Origin: an uncultured Prevotella sp.
GTDB lineage: Bacteria > Bacteroidota > Bacteroidia > Bacteroidales > Bacteroidaceae
Reading direction: 5' to 3'
NCBI GenBank assembly: GCA_900770395.1
Contig: CAAGKM010000006.1
Coordinates: forward strand, 124,001-188,000
DNA length: 64,000 nt
The translations under genes were made by a program, and so were the position numbers. The notes under the pieces are model-generated. The model was given only the letters and a program-made list of their open reading frames with translations. It ran no database searches and was not told the DNA's origin. Of the stretch, positions 54,356-63,226 are shown piece by piece; position 1 is the stretch's first letter; the number at the start of each line of letters is the position of its first letter.

Positions 54356-56128
54356 TTATTTCTTCTCCATTTGAGCCTTCAGCTGTGCGAGCACGTCGAG
54401 GTCACCGAGTGTTGTAGCTGCTGGCTGGTTCTCAATCTTAACTGTCTCTTCCTTCTTTGCGCGTGGCTTACGGGCTGCGCGCTTCTCCTCACGCTGAGCG
54501 TCCTCGAATGTGCGGCTGTGAGAGAGGATGATGCGCTTGCTGTCCTTGTTGAACTCTATAACCTTGAAGTCGAGCTCCTCGCCCTGCTGTGCCTGAGTGC
54601 CATCCTGCTTAACCAGGTGCTTAGGTGTGGCAAAGCCCTCTACGCCGTTCTCAAGAGAGATTACAGCGCCCTTCTCAAGCATCTCAATGATTTTACCGTT
54701 GTGAATGCTGCCCACAGTGTACTTCTCCTCGAACACATCCCATGGGTTGTCCTCAAGCTGCTTGTGACCGAGGCTCAGACGACGGTTCTCCTTGTCGATG
54801 TCGAGCACCATAACGTCGATGGTTGCACCTGTCTGTGTGAACTCTGAAGGATGCTTTACCTTCTTTGTCCAAGAGAGGTCGCTGATGTGAATCAGACCGT
54901 CAACACCCTCCTCAAGCTCTACGAACACACCGAAGTTGGTGAAGTTGCGAACCTTTGCAGTGTGCTTGCTGCCAACAGGATATTTAACCTCGATAGCCTC
55001 CCATGGATCTTCCTTGAGCTGCTTCAGACCGAGGCTCATCTTGCGGTCGTCACGGTCGAGAGTAAGGATAACTGCCTCTACCTCGTCGCCTACCTTCAGG
55101 AAGTCCTGAGCTGAGCGCAGGTGCTGGCTCCATGACATCTCAGATACGTGGATGAGACCCTCAACGCCTGGCTGTACCTCAACGAATGCGCCGTAGTCTG
55201 CGATAACCACAACAGTACCCTTAACCTTGTCGCCAACCTTGAGGTTAGGATCAAGATAATCCCATGGATGTGGGGTGAGCTGCTTCAAGCCGAGAGCGAT
55301 ACGCTTCTTCTCGTCGTCGAAGTCGATGATAACAACGTTGATTTTCTGGTCGAGCTCAACCACCTTGTGTGGGTCGTCAACACGGCCCCAAGAGAGGTCT
55401 GTGATGTGGATGAGACCGTCAACACCGCCGAGGTCGATGAACACGCCGTAAGTGGTGATGTTCTTAACGGTACCCTCAAGAATCTGACCCTTCTCCAGCT
55501 TAGAGATAATCTCCTTCTTCTGTGCCTCGAGCTCAGCCTCGATGAGAGCCTTGTGAGATACAACAACGTTCTTGTATTCCTGGTTGATCTTAACGATCTT
55601 GAATTCCATTGTCTTGCCCACGAACTGGTCGTAGTCACGTATTGGGTGAACGTCAATCTGGCTTCCTGGGAGGAATGCCTCGATTCCAAACACGTCAACA
55701 ATCATACCGCCCTTAGTGCGGCACTTGATGTAGCCCTGTACGATTTCCTCGCTCTCAAGAGCAGCGTTGACACGCTCCCAGCTCTTGCTCTGGCGTGCCT
55801 TCTTGTGTGAGAGGATCAGCTGACCCTTCTTGTCCTCCTGGTTCTCAACATACACCTCTACCTTGTCGCCAACCTTCAGGTCTGGATTGTAGCGGAACTC
55901 GCTTGCTGAGATGATACCATCGCTCTTGTAGCCGATGTTTACGATAACCTCTTTCTTGTCTACAGAGATTACGGTTCCCTCTGTCACCTGGTGCTCTACC
56001 ACCTTGTTGAGGGTTTCGTTGTAGGCCTTGTCCTGCTCTTCTTTGCTGACACCTGCCTGTGAGCCATTCTCAAACTCGTCCCAATTGAAGTCTGCCAATG
56101 GCTGAACGCTTTTTGTTAATTCTGACAT
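54356..56128 (-). CDS. rpsA: 30S ribosomal protein S1
   Basis: 590 residues with six S1 (OB) repeats, for example VTEGTVISVDKKEVIVNIGYKS, LEGTVKNITTYGVFIDLGGVDGLIH and VKGTVVVIADYGAFVEVQPGVEGLIH. It binds mRNA leaders on the 30S subunit. The N-terminal about 40 residues before the first repeat and the Lys/Arg-rich C-terminal tail are usual for Bacteroidota. A -7 element TACCTTTG lies on this strand at 56200-56193 without a clear -33. Confidence 0.97.
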   Translation of the reverse strand: MSELTKSVQPLADFNWDEFENGSQAGVSKEEQDKAYNETLNKVVEHQVTEGTVISVDKKEVIVNIGYKSDGIISASEFRYNPDLKVGDKVEVYVENQEDKKGQLILSHKKARQSKSWERVNAALESEEIVQGYIKCRTKGGMIVDVFGIEAFLPGSQIDVHPIRDYDQFVGKTMEFKIVKINQEYKNVVVSHKALIEAELEAQKKEIISKLEKGQILEGTVKNITTYGVFIDLGGVDGLIHITDLSWGRVDDPHKVVELDQKINVVIIDFDDEKKRIALGLKQLTPHPWDYLDPNLKVGDKVKGTVVVIADYGAFVEVQPGVEGLIHVSEMSWSQHLRSAQDFLKVGDEVEAVILTLDRDDRKMSLGLKQLKEDPWEAIEVKYPVGSKHTAKVRNFTNFGVFVELEEGVDGLIHISDLSWTKKVKHPSEFTQTGATIDVMVLDIDKENRRLSLGHKQLEDNPWDVFEEKYTVGSIHNGKIIEMLEKGAVISLENGVEGFATPKHLVKQDGTQAQQGEELDFKVIEFNKDSKRIILSHSRTFEDAQREEKRAARKPRAKKEETVKIENQPAATTLGDLDVLAQLKAQMEKK

Positions 56129-56268
56129 AATTTTAAAATTGTTTGTTGTAATTAATAAAGTTAGACTTTATGTGAATTGTAAAAATCGGGTGCAAAGGTA
56201 GTAATAATTTTATTATTAACGCTCTCTGCATGCCGTATATTTTATTTTATTTACAAATATTTAACATC

Positions 56269-57984
56269 TCACGCTTTTTCTACTATCTCAGCCGCCTTTG
56301 CAAGCGCTATGTTGATGTGGCTGCAGATGTTGTCGCTGCCGATAAGAGTGTCGAAGCCTGCCTTGTGGAGCACTGCCTGCACCTTTTCGTTCACACCTGA
56401 CAGCACAATCTTTATGCCGTCGTTTTGCGACATTATACAAAGGTTAGTGAGGTTGTGTATGCCTGTTGAGTCGATGAACGGCACCTTACGCATTCTGATG
56501 ATTCTCACTTTCGGACGGTCGCCGAAGCGCCCCATCATCTCCTCGAACTTGTTGCCGGCACCGAAGAAGTATGGACCGTTAATCTCGTAAACCTCCACAC
56601 CTTGTGGTATTGTGAGGTGCTCAAGGTCGCCCATGCGCATGTCGGTGTCCTCATCCTCGGGGTTTATCTCGTCGAGCACCACCTTCACGTCGGTGCTCTC
56701 TGCCATTCGCTTCATGAAGAGCAGGCAGGCGATGATGAGTCCCACCTCGATTGCCACGGTGAGGTCGAAGATGATGGTGAGGAAGAATGTTATGAGCAGT
56801 ACGATGACGTCGCTCTTCGGGTTCTTAAGCAGTGCCATGAACGAGCGCCAGCCGCACATTCCGTAGCTCACTACCACCAATACACCAGCAAGGCAAGCCA
56901 TTGGGATGTACTGTGCCAGAGGCATGAGGAAGAGGAATATAAGCAGCAGCACTGCGGCGTGGATGATGCCGGCAATGGGCGAGCGTCCGCCGTTGTTGAT
57001 ATTTGTCATTGTACGGGCAATGGCTCCTGTGGCTGGAATACCGCCGAAGAGAGGAGATGCGAGGTTGGCTATACCTTGTGCCACAAGCTCTGTATTTGAG
57101 TCGTGATGGTCGCCTATCACACCGTCGGCAACGGTAGCTGAGAGCAGACTCTCAATGGCTCCGAGGATGGCGATGGTGAGAGCCGGCGACACCAGACTCT
57201 TGATTGTCTCCCACGACATATCGGGCACCTGTGCCGATGGCAGCTGGCTGCTTATTGAGAAACGGTCGCCGATGGTCTCGATGGTGGTAACGCCTGCAAA
57301 CTGCTTGAGCAGCAGGGCTGCGACGGTCATTATGATGATGGCTATGAGTGAGCCTGGAATCTTTTTCGAGAATTTTGGGGTGGCTGCGATAATCACCACG
57401 CTCACCACACCGATTATTGAGCTCCACAGGTCGATGGTGCCCATGTCGTGAGCGTATGCTATCCATTTCTCAATAAAGTCGCCTGGCACGTGCTCCATGG
57501 TTAGTCCGAAGAGGTCCTTTATCTGGGTGGTGAAGATTGTTACGGCAATACCGCTGGTAAATCCCACGACAATTGGGTAGGGGATATATTTTATTATGGT
57601 GCCGAGGTGCAGCACTCCGAAGAGTATCAGGAATGCGCCTGCCATGAGCGTGGCTATGGTGAGCCCCTCAATGCCATACTGCTGGATGATGCCGTAGATG
57701 ATTACGATGAAGGCTCCCGTCGGGCCGCCTATCTGAACCTTGCTGCCGCCGAATACGGAGATAATCAGACCTGCCACGATGGCGGTGATGATACCTTTCT
57801 CGGGGCTCACGCCGCTGGCTATACCGAAAGCGATGGCGAGCGGAAGGGCTACAATGCCCACAATGATACCCGCCATAAGGTCCTGGGTGAATGATTTTCT
57901 GTTGTAATTCTTTAACGTCTCAATAAGTTTTGGCCTCAAAACCAAGGCTTCTTTAGCCTTTGCCTTTACTTGTTGTGTTTCCAT
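56269..57984 (-). CDS. SulP-family anion transporter with STAS domain
   Basis: 571 residues. An N-terminal membrane domain (about 25-430, FTQDLMAGIIVGIVALPLAIAFGIASG ... with about 12-14 helices) carries the SulP signature near residues 60-100. The cytoplasmic STAS domain (about 450-560) has IDSTGIHNL. Likely sulfate, bicarbonate or other anion transport; substrate cannot be read from sequence. A single gene between rpsA and a small OMP gene, all leftward. Confidence 0.92.
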   Translation of the reverse strand: METQQVKAKAKEALVLRPKLIETLKNYNRKSFTQDLMAGIIVGIVALPLAIAFGIASGVSPEKGIITAIVAGLIISVFGGSKVQIGGPTGAFIVIIYGIIQQYGIEGLTIATLMAGAFLILFGVLHLGTIIKYIPYPIVVGFTSGIAVTIFTTQIKDLFGLTMEHVPGDFIEKWIAYAHDMGTIDLWSSIIGVVSVVIIAATPKFSKKIPGSLIAIIIMTVAALLLKQFAGVTTIETIGDRFSISSQLPSAQVPDMSWETIKSLVSPALTIAILGAIESLLSATVADGVIGDHHDSNTELVAQGIANLASPLFGGIPATGAIARTMTNINNGGRSPIAGIIHAAVLLLIFLFLMPLAQYIPMACLAGVLVVVSYGMCGWRSFMALLKNPKSDVIVLLITFFLTIIFDLTVAIEVGLIIACLLFMKRMAESTDVKVVLDEINPEDEDTDMRMGDLEHLTIPQGVEVYEINGPYFFGAGNKFEEMMGRFGDRPKVRIIRMRKVPFIDSTGIHNLTNLCIMSQNDGIKIVLSGVNEKVQAVLHKAGFDTLIGSDNICSHINIALAKAAEIVEKA

Positions 57985-58119
57985 TCTATGCTAAAAATCT
58001 GTTGCTGAAAAATATATTATCCTAAAAAAACAATCTTTTTTTACCCTTAAATGCTAATCACCTGTTATATCTTTAAATATTGTGAGCCGCCCCTCCGGAC
58101 GGCTTTGTTTAATTTCCAC

Positions 58120-58782
58120 TTAGAAATTCACACCGATATTGAGATAGAACGCTCCTGTGTGAGCCTTGTCGAAATAGTCGTGGCAGATGTTGGTGAGTCC
58201 AAACTCATAGAAAGCCTCTGCATAGAGTACTTGATACTGCAGGCCGCAGCCGAAGCGCAGACCGGCGTCGAAGCGCTTGAATGCATCCTCGTTGAACGAG
58301 TAGTCAACCTCACGGTCGCCATAATCCTTGAACTTGCCGCCGACACCGTAAGCGAAGTATCCGCCAGCCAATGGCTGCAGGTGGAGGTCGTAGTCAAGCT
58401 CGAAACTGTATTTCAGTAATATCGGCACTTCAAGATAGTTCAGGTCGTAGGAGAATTTAGAGCGGTCATTCTTGTTTTTGCCGTTGCCGCCTTTTGCGGT
58501 GTAGTAGAGTCCCGACTCCAGATATACCGGTGCCTCCGGTGAGAGTTGAAATCCAGCCACCGCACCTACGTTGATGCCCGTTTTTGAGCCGTTGGCGTTA
58601 AGGTTGTTGGCATCGCTGCTCACGCTCGATATTGCCATACCAAGGCGCAATCCGTAATATATGTTCTTGTCGCTGCCGTAATGGCGGCTGTTGTTTTGCG
58701 AGTGATATTGGTTTCTCCATCCTTGTGCGCAAACCGTCAAAGTCAGCATCAGGGCTGTCAGTATGAGTGATGTTCTTTTCAT
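58120..58782 (-). CDS. Small outer-membrane beta-barrel protein
   Basis: 220 residues from ATG 58782, giving the signal peptide MKRTSLILTALMLTLTVCAQ; the upstream in-frame reading to 58842 runs through the promoter. The mature part alternates polar and aromatic residues with Gly (YYGLRLGMAISSV, NVGAVAGFQLSPEAPVYLESGLYYTAKGG) and ends in a typical barrel-terminal F (YLNIGVNF), fitting a PorT-like porin family. Function unknown. Confidence 0.82.
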   Translation of the reverse strand: MKRTSLILTALMLTLTVCAQGWRNQYHSQNNSRHYGSDKNIYYGLRLGMAISSVSSDANNLNANGSKTGINVGAVAGFQLSPEAPVYLESGLYYTAKGGNGKNKNDRSKFSYDLNYLEVPILLKYSFELDYDLHLQPLAGGYFAYGVGGKFKDYGDREVDYSFNEDAFKRFDAGLRFGCGLQYQVLYAEAFYEFGLTNICHDYFDKAHTGAFYLNIGVNF

Positions 58783-58812
58783 TGTCTTTTCATTTTTGAT
58801 TAAAATCCGCTG

Positions 58813-58843
58813 CAAATTTACAACATTTATTTTAAACGGCAAA
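58813..58843 (-). promoter_or_regulatory. Promoter of the small OMP gene
   Basis: On the minus strand TTTG (58843-58840), 19-bp spacer, TAAATTTG (58820-58813). Its -33 abuts the terminator hairpin of the upstream feoAB gene. Confidence 0.8.
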
Positions 58844-58876
58844 GGGATTTCCGCATTTTGTGTGCGGAAAATCCCT
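58843..58876 (-). terminator. Terminator after feoAB
   Basis: AGGGATTT (58843-58850) pairs with AAATCCCT (58869-58876), with CGC/GCG inward; on the minus strand TTTGCCGTTT follows. Confidence 0.7.
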
Positions 58877-58902
58877 ATTTCTTATCATTAAGCAATTATT
58901 TC

Positions 58903-61449
58903 TCAAAACATCATTCCAATCTGATATATCAGTCCGCTTACAACCCAGGCAAGTGCTGTGGTGTAGACAGCCACGAACGCCGCCCAGCCCCACGAGCCGC
59001 TCTCATGCCTGATGGCGGCGATGGTGGCAATGCAGGGGAAGTAGAGAAGAACGAACACCATGTAGCAGAAGGCAATGAGCGGTGTCACTCCGTCGGCTGC
59101 CATCTTGCTGTAGAGTCCGTCGTATTTGCCGTCACTCTCAGCCTCATCGTCTGCCACGCTCTCATCTCCTGCATAGAGCACTCCCATTGTGGATGCCACA
59201 ATCTCCTTGGCTCCGACGCCCGATACGAGTCCCACGCCAAGCTTCCAGTCAAAGCCCTGCAGTGCGAAAGCCGGCTCTATTGCCTTTCCAATCTTTCCAA
59301 TGTAGCTCTGCTCCTGCTGTTGCTGCGGTGTAAGGCTGTCGTTGTGGGGGAAATATCCCAATGCCCACACAATGATGCTTGCCACAAGAATCACTCCTCC
59401 CATCTTTTTCAGATACTGCTTGCCTTTCTCCCATGTGTGGCGCACTGTTGCTTTCGCAGTTGGAAGGCGGTAGGGCGGCAGCTCCATCACAAATGGTGTG
59501 TCGTCGCCCTTAAGCAGGAAGCGGCTGAACAGGCGGCTCATAATCACAGCCGTCACCACACCTATTATATATAGTAGCATTATTATCCACAGCCGGTACT
59601 CGTAGGCGAAGAATGTGCTCACTATCATGATGTAGATTGGCAGGCGTGCCGAGCAGCTCATCATAGGCAGCACCAGCATGGTGAGAAGCCTTGAGCGCCG
59701 GCTCTCCACCGTTCTTGTTGCCATTATTGCAGGCACATTGCATCCGAATCCCATTATGAGTGGTATGAACGACTTGCCGTGAAGTCCCATCTTGTGCATC
59801 AGCTTGTCCATGATGAAGGCGGCGCGCGCCATATAGCCGCTGTCCTCCATAAACGATATGAAGGTGTAGAGGATAAGTATCTGCGGAAGGAACACAATCA
59901 CCGCTCCCACGCCGCCTATGATACCGTCCACGAGCATGTCCTTCAGCGGACCGTCTGCCATGAGCGTTGCTATGGTGTCGCTCAGCATGCCTATTCCCGC
60001 CTCAATCCAGTCCATGGGATATTGCCCGAGGTCGAATGTGGTCTTGAACATAAGTAACAGTATGAGGAGAAATATCGGAAATCCCACATAGCGGTTGGTG
60101 ATGATGCTGTCAATCATGTGTGTCATCTGATAAGTGTCCTGCTTGTTGCCCTGCTCATAGCCAGCCTCCTGCAGCGCACCGTGTATCAGGGCGTATTTCG
60201 CATCCATTATTGCGGTCTCGGTGTCTTCCTTCTTCTCCTTTCTCACCTTTTCAGCCTCGTCATCGCGCAGCCTCAGTATCTCGCCCCCGTCGGGCAGGGT
60301 CTTTATTATATCCTCTGTCTCGCTGTCCATCTCGAGCAGCTTTATTGCGAGATAGCGTGTTGAGAACTTGTGGCGTATCTGCTCCTCGTCGTGCAGGCGG
60401 TCCTTTATTGCGCCTATGCTTTTCTCAAGCACCTCGCCATGGTTGAGATGAATGTGGCGTGTCACGCTCCTGTTGGGGCGGTTGCCGTGGGCGAAGTCCT
60501 CGCCATGGTCGCCGCCGTGGTGCTTCTCATAGCTTTTGTGCCAGTTCTGTATCTCTGCCGCCACCTCGGGGTTGATGTTCCCGTTCTTGTCGATGAAGTC
60601 CATGCCCTCATACATATTTATAATGATGTGGAACAGCAGCTCCACACCCATTCCCGTCTTGAAAGATGTGGGTATCATCGGCACTCCGAGCAACTGCCCC
60701 AACTTGTCACGGTCGAGCTTGTCGCCACGTGCCTCAAACTCGTCGTACATGTTTAATGCACACACCATACGCAGGTGCATGTCAACGAGTTGCGTGGTCA
60801 GATACAAGTTTCTCTCCAAGTTGCTTGCGTCCAATACGTTTATCACCACGTCGGGAGTTTTTTCGATAATCTGCTTGCGCACATACAGCTCCTCCGGGCT
60901 GTATGCCGACAGCGAGTAAGTGCCGGGCAGGTCTACGAGGTTGAAGTCGTAACCCTCGAAATGCGCATGAGCCTCCTTTGCGTCCACTGTCACTCCCGAG
61001 TAGTTGCCCACGCGCTCATGTGCTCCGCTGGCGTAGTTGAACAGCGATGTCTTTCCGCAGTTGGGATTTCCCACAAGAGCCACGTTGATGGTGCGGCGGC
61101 GGTGCATGGCTGCATTGCGCAGCCTGGTGTCATCAAGAGGCAGCGGTGCTCCGTCGCTCTCGTCCACCACGGTGCTCTTGCCCGTCTCGGCGGCAAGCTC
61201 CTGCTCAATCTTGCGTGCCTCGTCCACCGATATAATCTCAATCATGCTTGCCTCGTTGTGGCGCAGCGACACCTCGTAGCCCATCAGCTTATATTTCACT
61301 GGGTCCTGCAGCGGTGCGTTGAGCAACACCTCAACCACCTTTCCCTTGATAAATCCCATCTCCACTATGCGCTTGCGGAATCCGCCGTGACCCATAACCT
61401 TCACAATCACGCCCCGCTCGCCTGTTTTCAAATCTGATAATCTGCTCAT
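58903..61449 (-). CDS. feoB: FeoA-FeoB fusion ferrous iron transporter
   Basis: 848 residues from ATG 61449 (MSRLSDLKTGERG); an in-frame upstream reading to 61494 is less likely. Residues about 1-75 are a FeoA SH3-like domain. The G domain (about 115-290) has GNPNCGKTSLFN, VDLPGTYSL and NMYDE. Two Gate modules and about eight membrane helices follow, including FGCNVPAIMATRT and GVGAKEIVASTMGVLY. It imports Fe(II). The FeoA-FeoB fusion is common in Bacteroidota. A -7 TACCTTTG lies on this strand at 61556-61549, without a well-spaced -33. Confidence 0.96.
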   Translation of the reverse strand: MSRLSDLKTGERGVIVKVMGHGGFRKRIVEMGFIKGKVVEVLLNAPLQDPVKYKLMGYEVSLRHNEASMIEIISVDEARKIEQELAAETGKSTVVDESDGAPLPLDDTRLRNAAMHRRRTINVALVGNPNCGKTSLFNYASGAHERVGNYSGVTVDAKEAHAHFEGYDFNLVDLPGTYSLSAYSPEELYVRKQIIEKTPDVVINVLDASNLERNLYLTTQLVDMHLRMVCALNMYDEFEARGDKLDRDKLGQLLGVPMIPTSFKTGMGVELLFHIIINMYEGMDFIDKNGNINPEVAAEIQNWHKSYEKHHGGDHGEDFAHGNRPNRSVTRHIHLNHGEVLEKSIGAIKDRLHDEEQIRHKFSTRYLAIKLLEMDSETEDIIKTLPDGGEILRLRDDEAEKVRKEKKEDTETAIMDAKYALIHGALQEAGYEQGNKQDTYQMTHMIDSIITNRYVGFPIFLLILLLMFKTTFDLGQYPMDWIEAGIGMLSDTIATLMADGPLKDMLVDGIIGGVGAVIVFLPQILILYTFISFMEDSGYMARAAFIMDKLMHKMGLHGKSFIPLIMGFGCNVPAIMATRTVESRRSRLLTMLVLPMMSCSARLPIYIMIVSTFFAYEYRLWIIMLLYIIGVVTAVIMSRLFSRFLLKGDDTPFVMELPPYRLPTAKATVRHTWEKGKQYLKKMGGVILVASIIVWALGYFPHNDSLTPQQQQEQSYIGKIGKAIEPAFALQGFDWKLGVGLVSGVGAKEIVASTMGVLYAGDESVADDEAESDGKYDGLYSKMAADGVTPLIAFCYMVFVLLYFPCIATIAAIRHESGSWGWAAFVAVYTTALAWVVSGLIYQIGMMF

Positions 61450-61674
61450 AATTTCAGCCAGAATGTATTTTATTTCGTTATTTTCTTTTTGCAAACGAGA
61501 GGAAAGAAAGTTTTGCTTTCAATTTCCCGAGTGCAGCTAAATCTTATGCAAAGGTAATAAAAAAAATCTGCAAACGAATTGCATATCACAAAAAAATGAG
61601 AAAAATACCTAAAAATGATGATGCTGCCAGAGGTGACGGTCTCAGATATAATCATTTTGTGTGAATTCTCATGA

Positions 61675-62036
61675 CAAATAGTCTTCTGAGAATCGATTTT
61701 TTTCAATCAACTTTGTCCCCGCTCGAAAAAACGCCAAATTTTAGCGTTTTGTAAGTGCTTGATATATAGAAGTTTGTGCTTATGGCGATTTTCTGAGCCC
61801 AATTTTTCCTTGAGTAACACTTAAGTGTTGCCGCAGCAACGCTTAAGTGTTATTTCAGCAACAGTTAAGTGTTACAAAAATAAGACTTAAGTGTTACTTT
61901 TTTAATAGTTAAGTGTTTCTTTTTTCTGGTTTCGAAACTGATGTTTTTTTACTTCTATTTGGCTAAATTTTGTATTAATTCCCTGTTTTTATTTTCCAGA
62001 ATGCACAAATTCTCATACAGGAATTTTTCAGAATAT
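61675..62036. repeat. Dispersed 362-bp repeat, copy B
   Basis: Reverse-complement partner of 42942-43304. The five 22-bp units appear here as TTAAGTGTT at 61821, 61843, 61865, 61887 and 61909, exactly 22 bp apart. One base is missing in the A-run of the GGAAAATAAAAACAGGG segment relative to copy A, so no frame is shared. It lies between feoAB and the structured RNA. Confidence 0.92.
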
Positions 62037-62139
62037 TTATTACATCAACTGCTTTCCCCGTGAATTTTGTCTCATGATGCCATGTTTGCCGTATGGTAGT
62101 TAAAAAGTTATAATGGGGAGAAAAATTACAGGTAAAGGC
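62037..62139. other. Intergenic segment without recognised features
   Basis: Between repeat copy B and the RNA promoter. AT-rich; no gene, hairpin or promoter was recognised. Confidence 0.4.
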
Positions 62140-62170
62140 ATTGCGGAATAAAAATATATTTGTATCTTTG
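62140..62170 (+). promoter_or_regulatory. Promoter of the structured RNA upstream of ribE
   Basis: A -33-like ATTG (62140-62143), 19-bp spacer, TATCTTTG (62163-62170). Predicted start near 62177. No other promoter is seen before ribE. Confidence 0.75.
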
Positions 62171-62176
62171 CAGCAT

Positions 62177-62426
62177 GAAAGTTATAACGTCAGCGAAGGT
62201 TAAGCCGGAGTGACGCACATAATAAAAACTAAGGGCGTATCGGTTAGATCGGGATACTCATCAAATAAACTGAAAACAGAGTAATCTCCGTATGTCAATG
62301 GCGGGCCACGCCGTCAGAGCAATCTGAGGTAGCAGACAAACTTGCCGGTGGATTACAGAGGCTGCGGGATCTCAAATCTTATTCACATAGGAGTTTTCAT
62401 CACAATCACGATACGCCCGTTTTTTT
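62177..62426 (+). ncRNA. Structured RNA (unassigned class) with promoter and terminator-like end, before ribE
   Basis: About 250 nt. A 5' hairpin is closed by CGTCA (62188-62192) and TGACG (62211-62215). An A-rich linker leads to a domain closed by GGGCGTATCG (62233-62242) and CGATACGCCC (62409-62418), which runs straight into G plus seven T. Inside are GTAATC (62281-62286)/GATTAC (62351-62356), GGCG (62300-62303)/CGCC (62309-62312), and TCAGA-GCAA-TCTGA (62314-62327) with a GNRA loop. No reading frame and no FMN-riboswitch consensus. Options are a stand-alone sRNA (a 6S-like RNA or the Bacteroidales-1 motif, which shares promoter-plus-terminator layout) or a ribE leader riboswitch. Confidence 0.7.
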
Positions 62427-62473
62427 AATCAGCAAACATCATTCAACAAACAATTATCAAATCATTTATAATT

Positions 62474-63073
62474 ATGTTTTCAGGAATAATAGAGGAGTTT
62501 GCCACCGTGGTTGCGGTGAACAGGGACAGAGAAAATATCGACTTTACTTTGAGGTGCTCATTCACCGGTGAGCTGAGGATAGACCAAAGCGTGGCGCACA
62601 ACGGTGTGTGTCTCACGGTGGTGAGCATCAATGGTGATGAGTATGTGGTGACAGCGATGCGTGAGACACTGGAGCGCACCAACCTCGGACTGCTGAAGCC
62701 GGGCGACAAGGTGAACGTGGAGCGCTCGATGCTGATGAACGGCAGGCTTGACGGACACATAGTGCAGGGACACGTTGACACCACAGCGCGCTGCATAAAG
62801 ACTGAGGACGCCAACGGCAGCACCTACTTCACGTTTGAGTATGATGCCGACAGAGAGATGGCAAAAAGGGGATACTTCTGTGTTGACAAGGGCAGCGTGA
62901 CGGTAAACGGAGTGTCGCTCACCGTGTGCAACCCCACAGTCAACACGTTCCAGGTGGCGATAATTCCTTATACAATGGAGCACACCAACTTCTGCGACAT
63001 ACGTGAGGGCAGTGTGGTGAATCTTGAGTTTGACATTCTCGGCAAGTATATTGCAAGACTTAACTCGCTTTAA
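62474..63073 (+). CDS. ribE: Riboflavin synthase (alpha chain)
   Basis: 199 residues, two tandem lumazine-binding domains. It starts MFSGIIEEFATVVAV; the first half has VAHNGVCLTVV and MRETLERTNL, the second GHVDTTARC and GVSLTVCNP. It converts two lumazines to riboflavin plus a pyrimidine. It begins 47 bp after the T-run of the structured RNA and has no visible promoter of its own, so its expression may depend on read-through of that RNA. Isolated from other rib genes here. Confidence 0.95.
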   Translation: MFSGIIEEFATVVAVNRDRENIDFTLRCSFTGELRIDQSVAHNGVCLTVVSINGDEYVVTAMRETLERTNLGLLKPGDKVNVERSMLMNGRLDGHIVQGHVDTTARCIKTEDANGSTYFTFEYDADREMAKRGYFCVDKGSVTVNGVSLTVCNPTVNTFQVAIIPYTMEHTNFCDIREGSVVNLEFDILGKYIARLNSL

Positions 63074-63078
63074 TCTCA

Positions 63079-63143
63079 GTGTTTGTGCTTTTTTATAGAA
63101 TTATCCCCCGCTTCACAGCGGGGGATAATAACAACACAAACAC
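63079..63143. repeat. Two-tier inverted repeat between ribE and galE
   Basis: The inner arm TTATCCCCCGC (63101-63111) pairs with GCGGGGGATAA (63118-63128) around a 6-base loop. The outer arms GTGTTTGTG (63079-63087) and CACAAACAC (63135-63143) also pair. No T-run follows on either strand, so it is not a classical terminator. A CCGG hairpin followed by TTTTTTG near 63162-63186 may terminate ribE. Confidence 0.7.
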
Positions 63144-63226
63144 AAAATAAAACACAGTCACCGGAAATGATGACCGGCTTTTTTGCTTCTTTTTTTATGC
63201 CTTTCTGAAAAAATGTTGTCTCTATT

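Noticed and set aside
58081..58110. Terminator AGCCG/CGGCT after the small OMP gene
   Set aside because: Only 5 bp of stem with a long loop and no T-run on the gene's strand; too weak to list.
58858..59574. Long plus-strand frame antisense to feoAB
   Set aside because: No domain or start context; feoAB on the other strand is unambiguous.
62177..62426. FMN riboswitch before ribE
   Set aside because: The conserved FMN core elements are not present; the RNA has a different set of helices.
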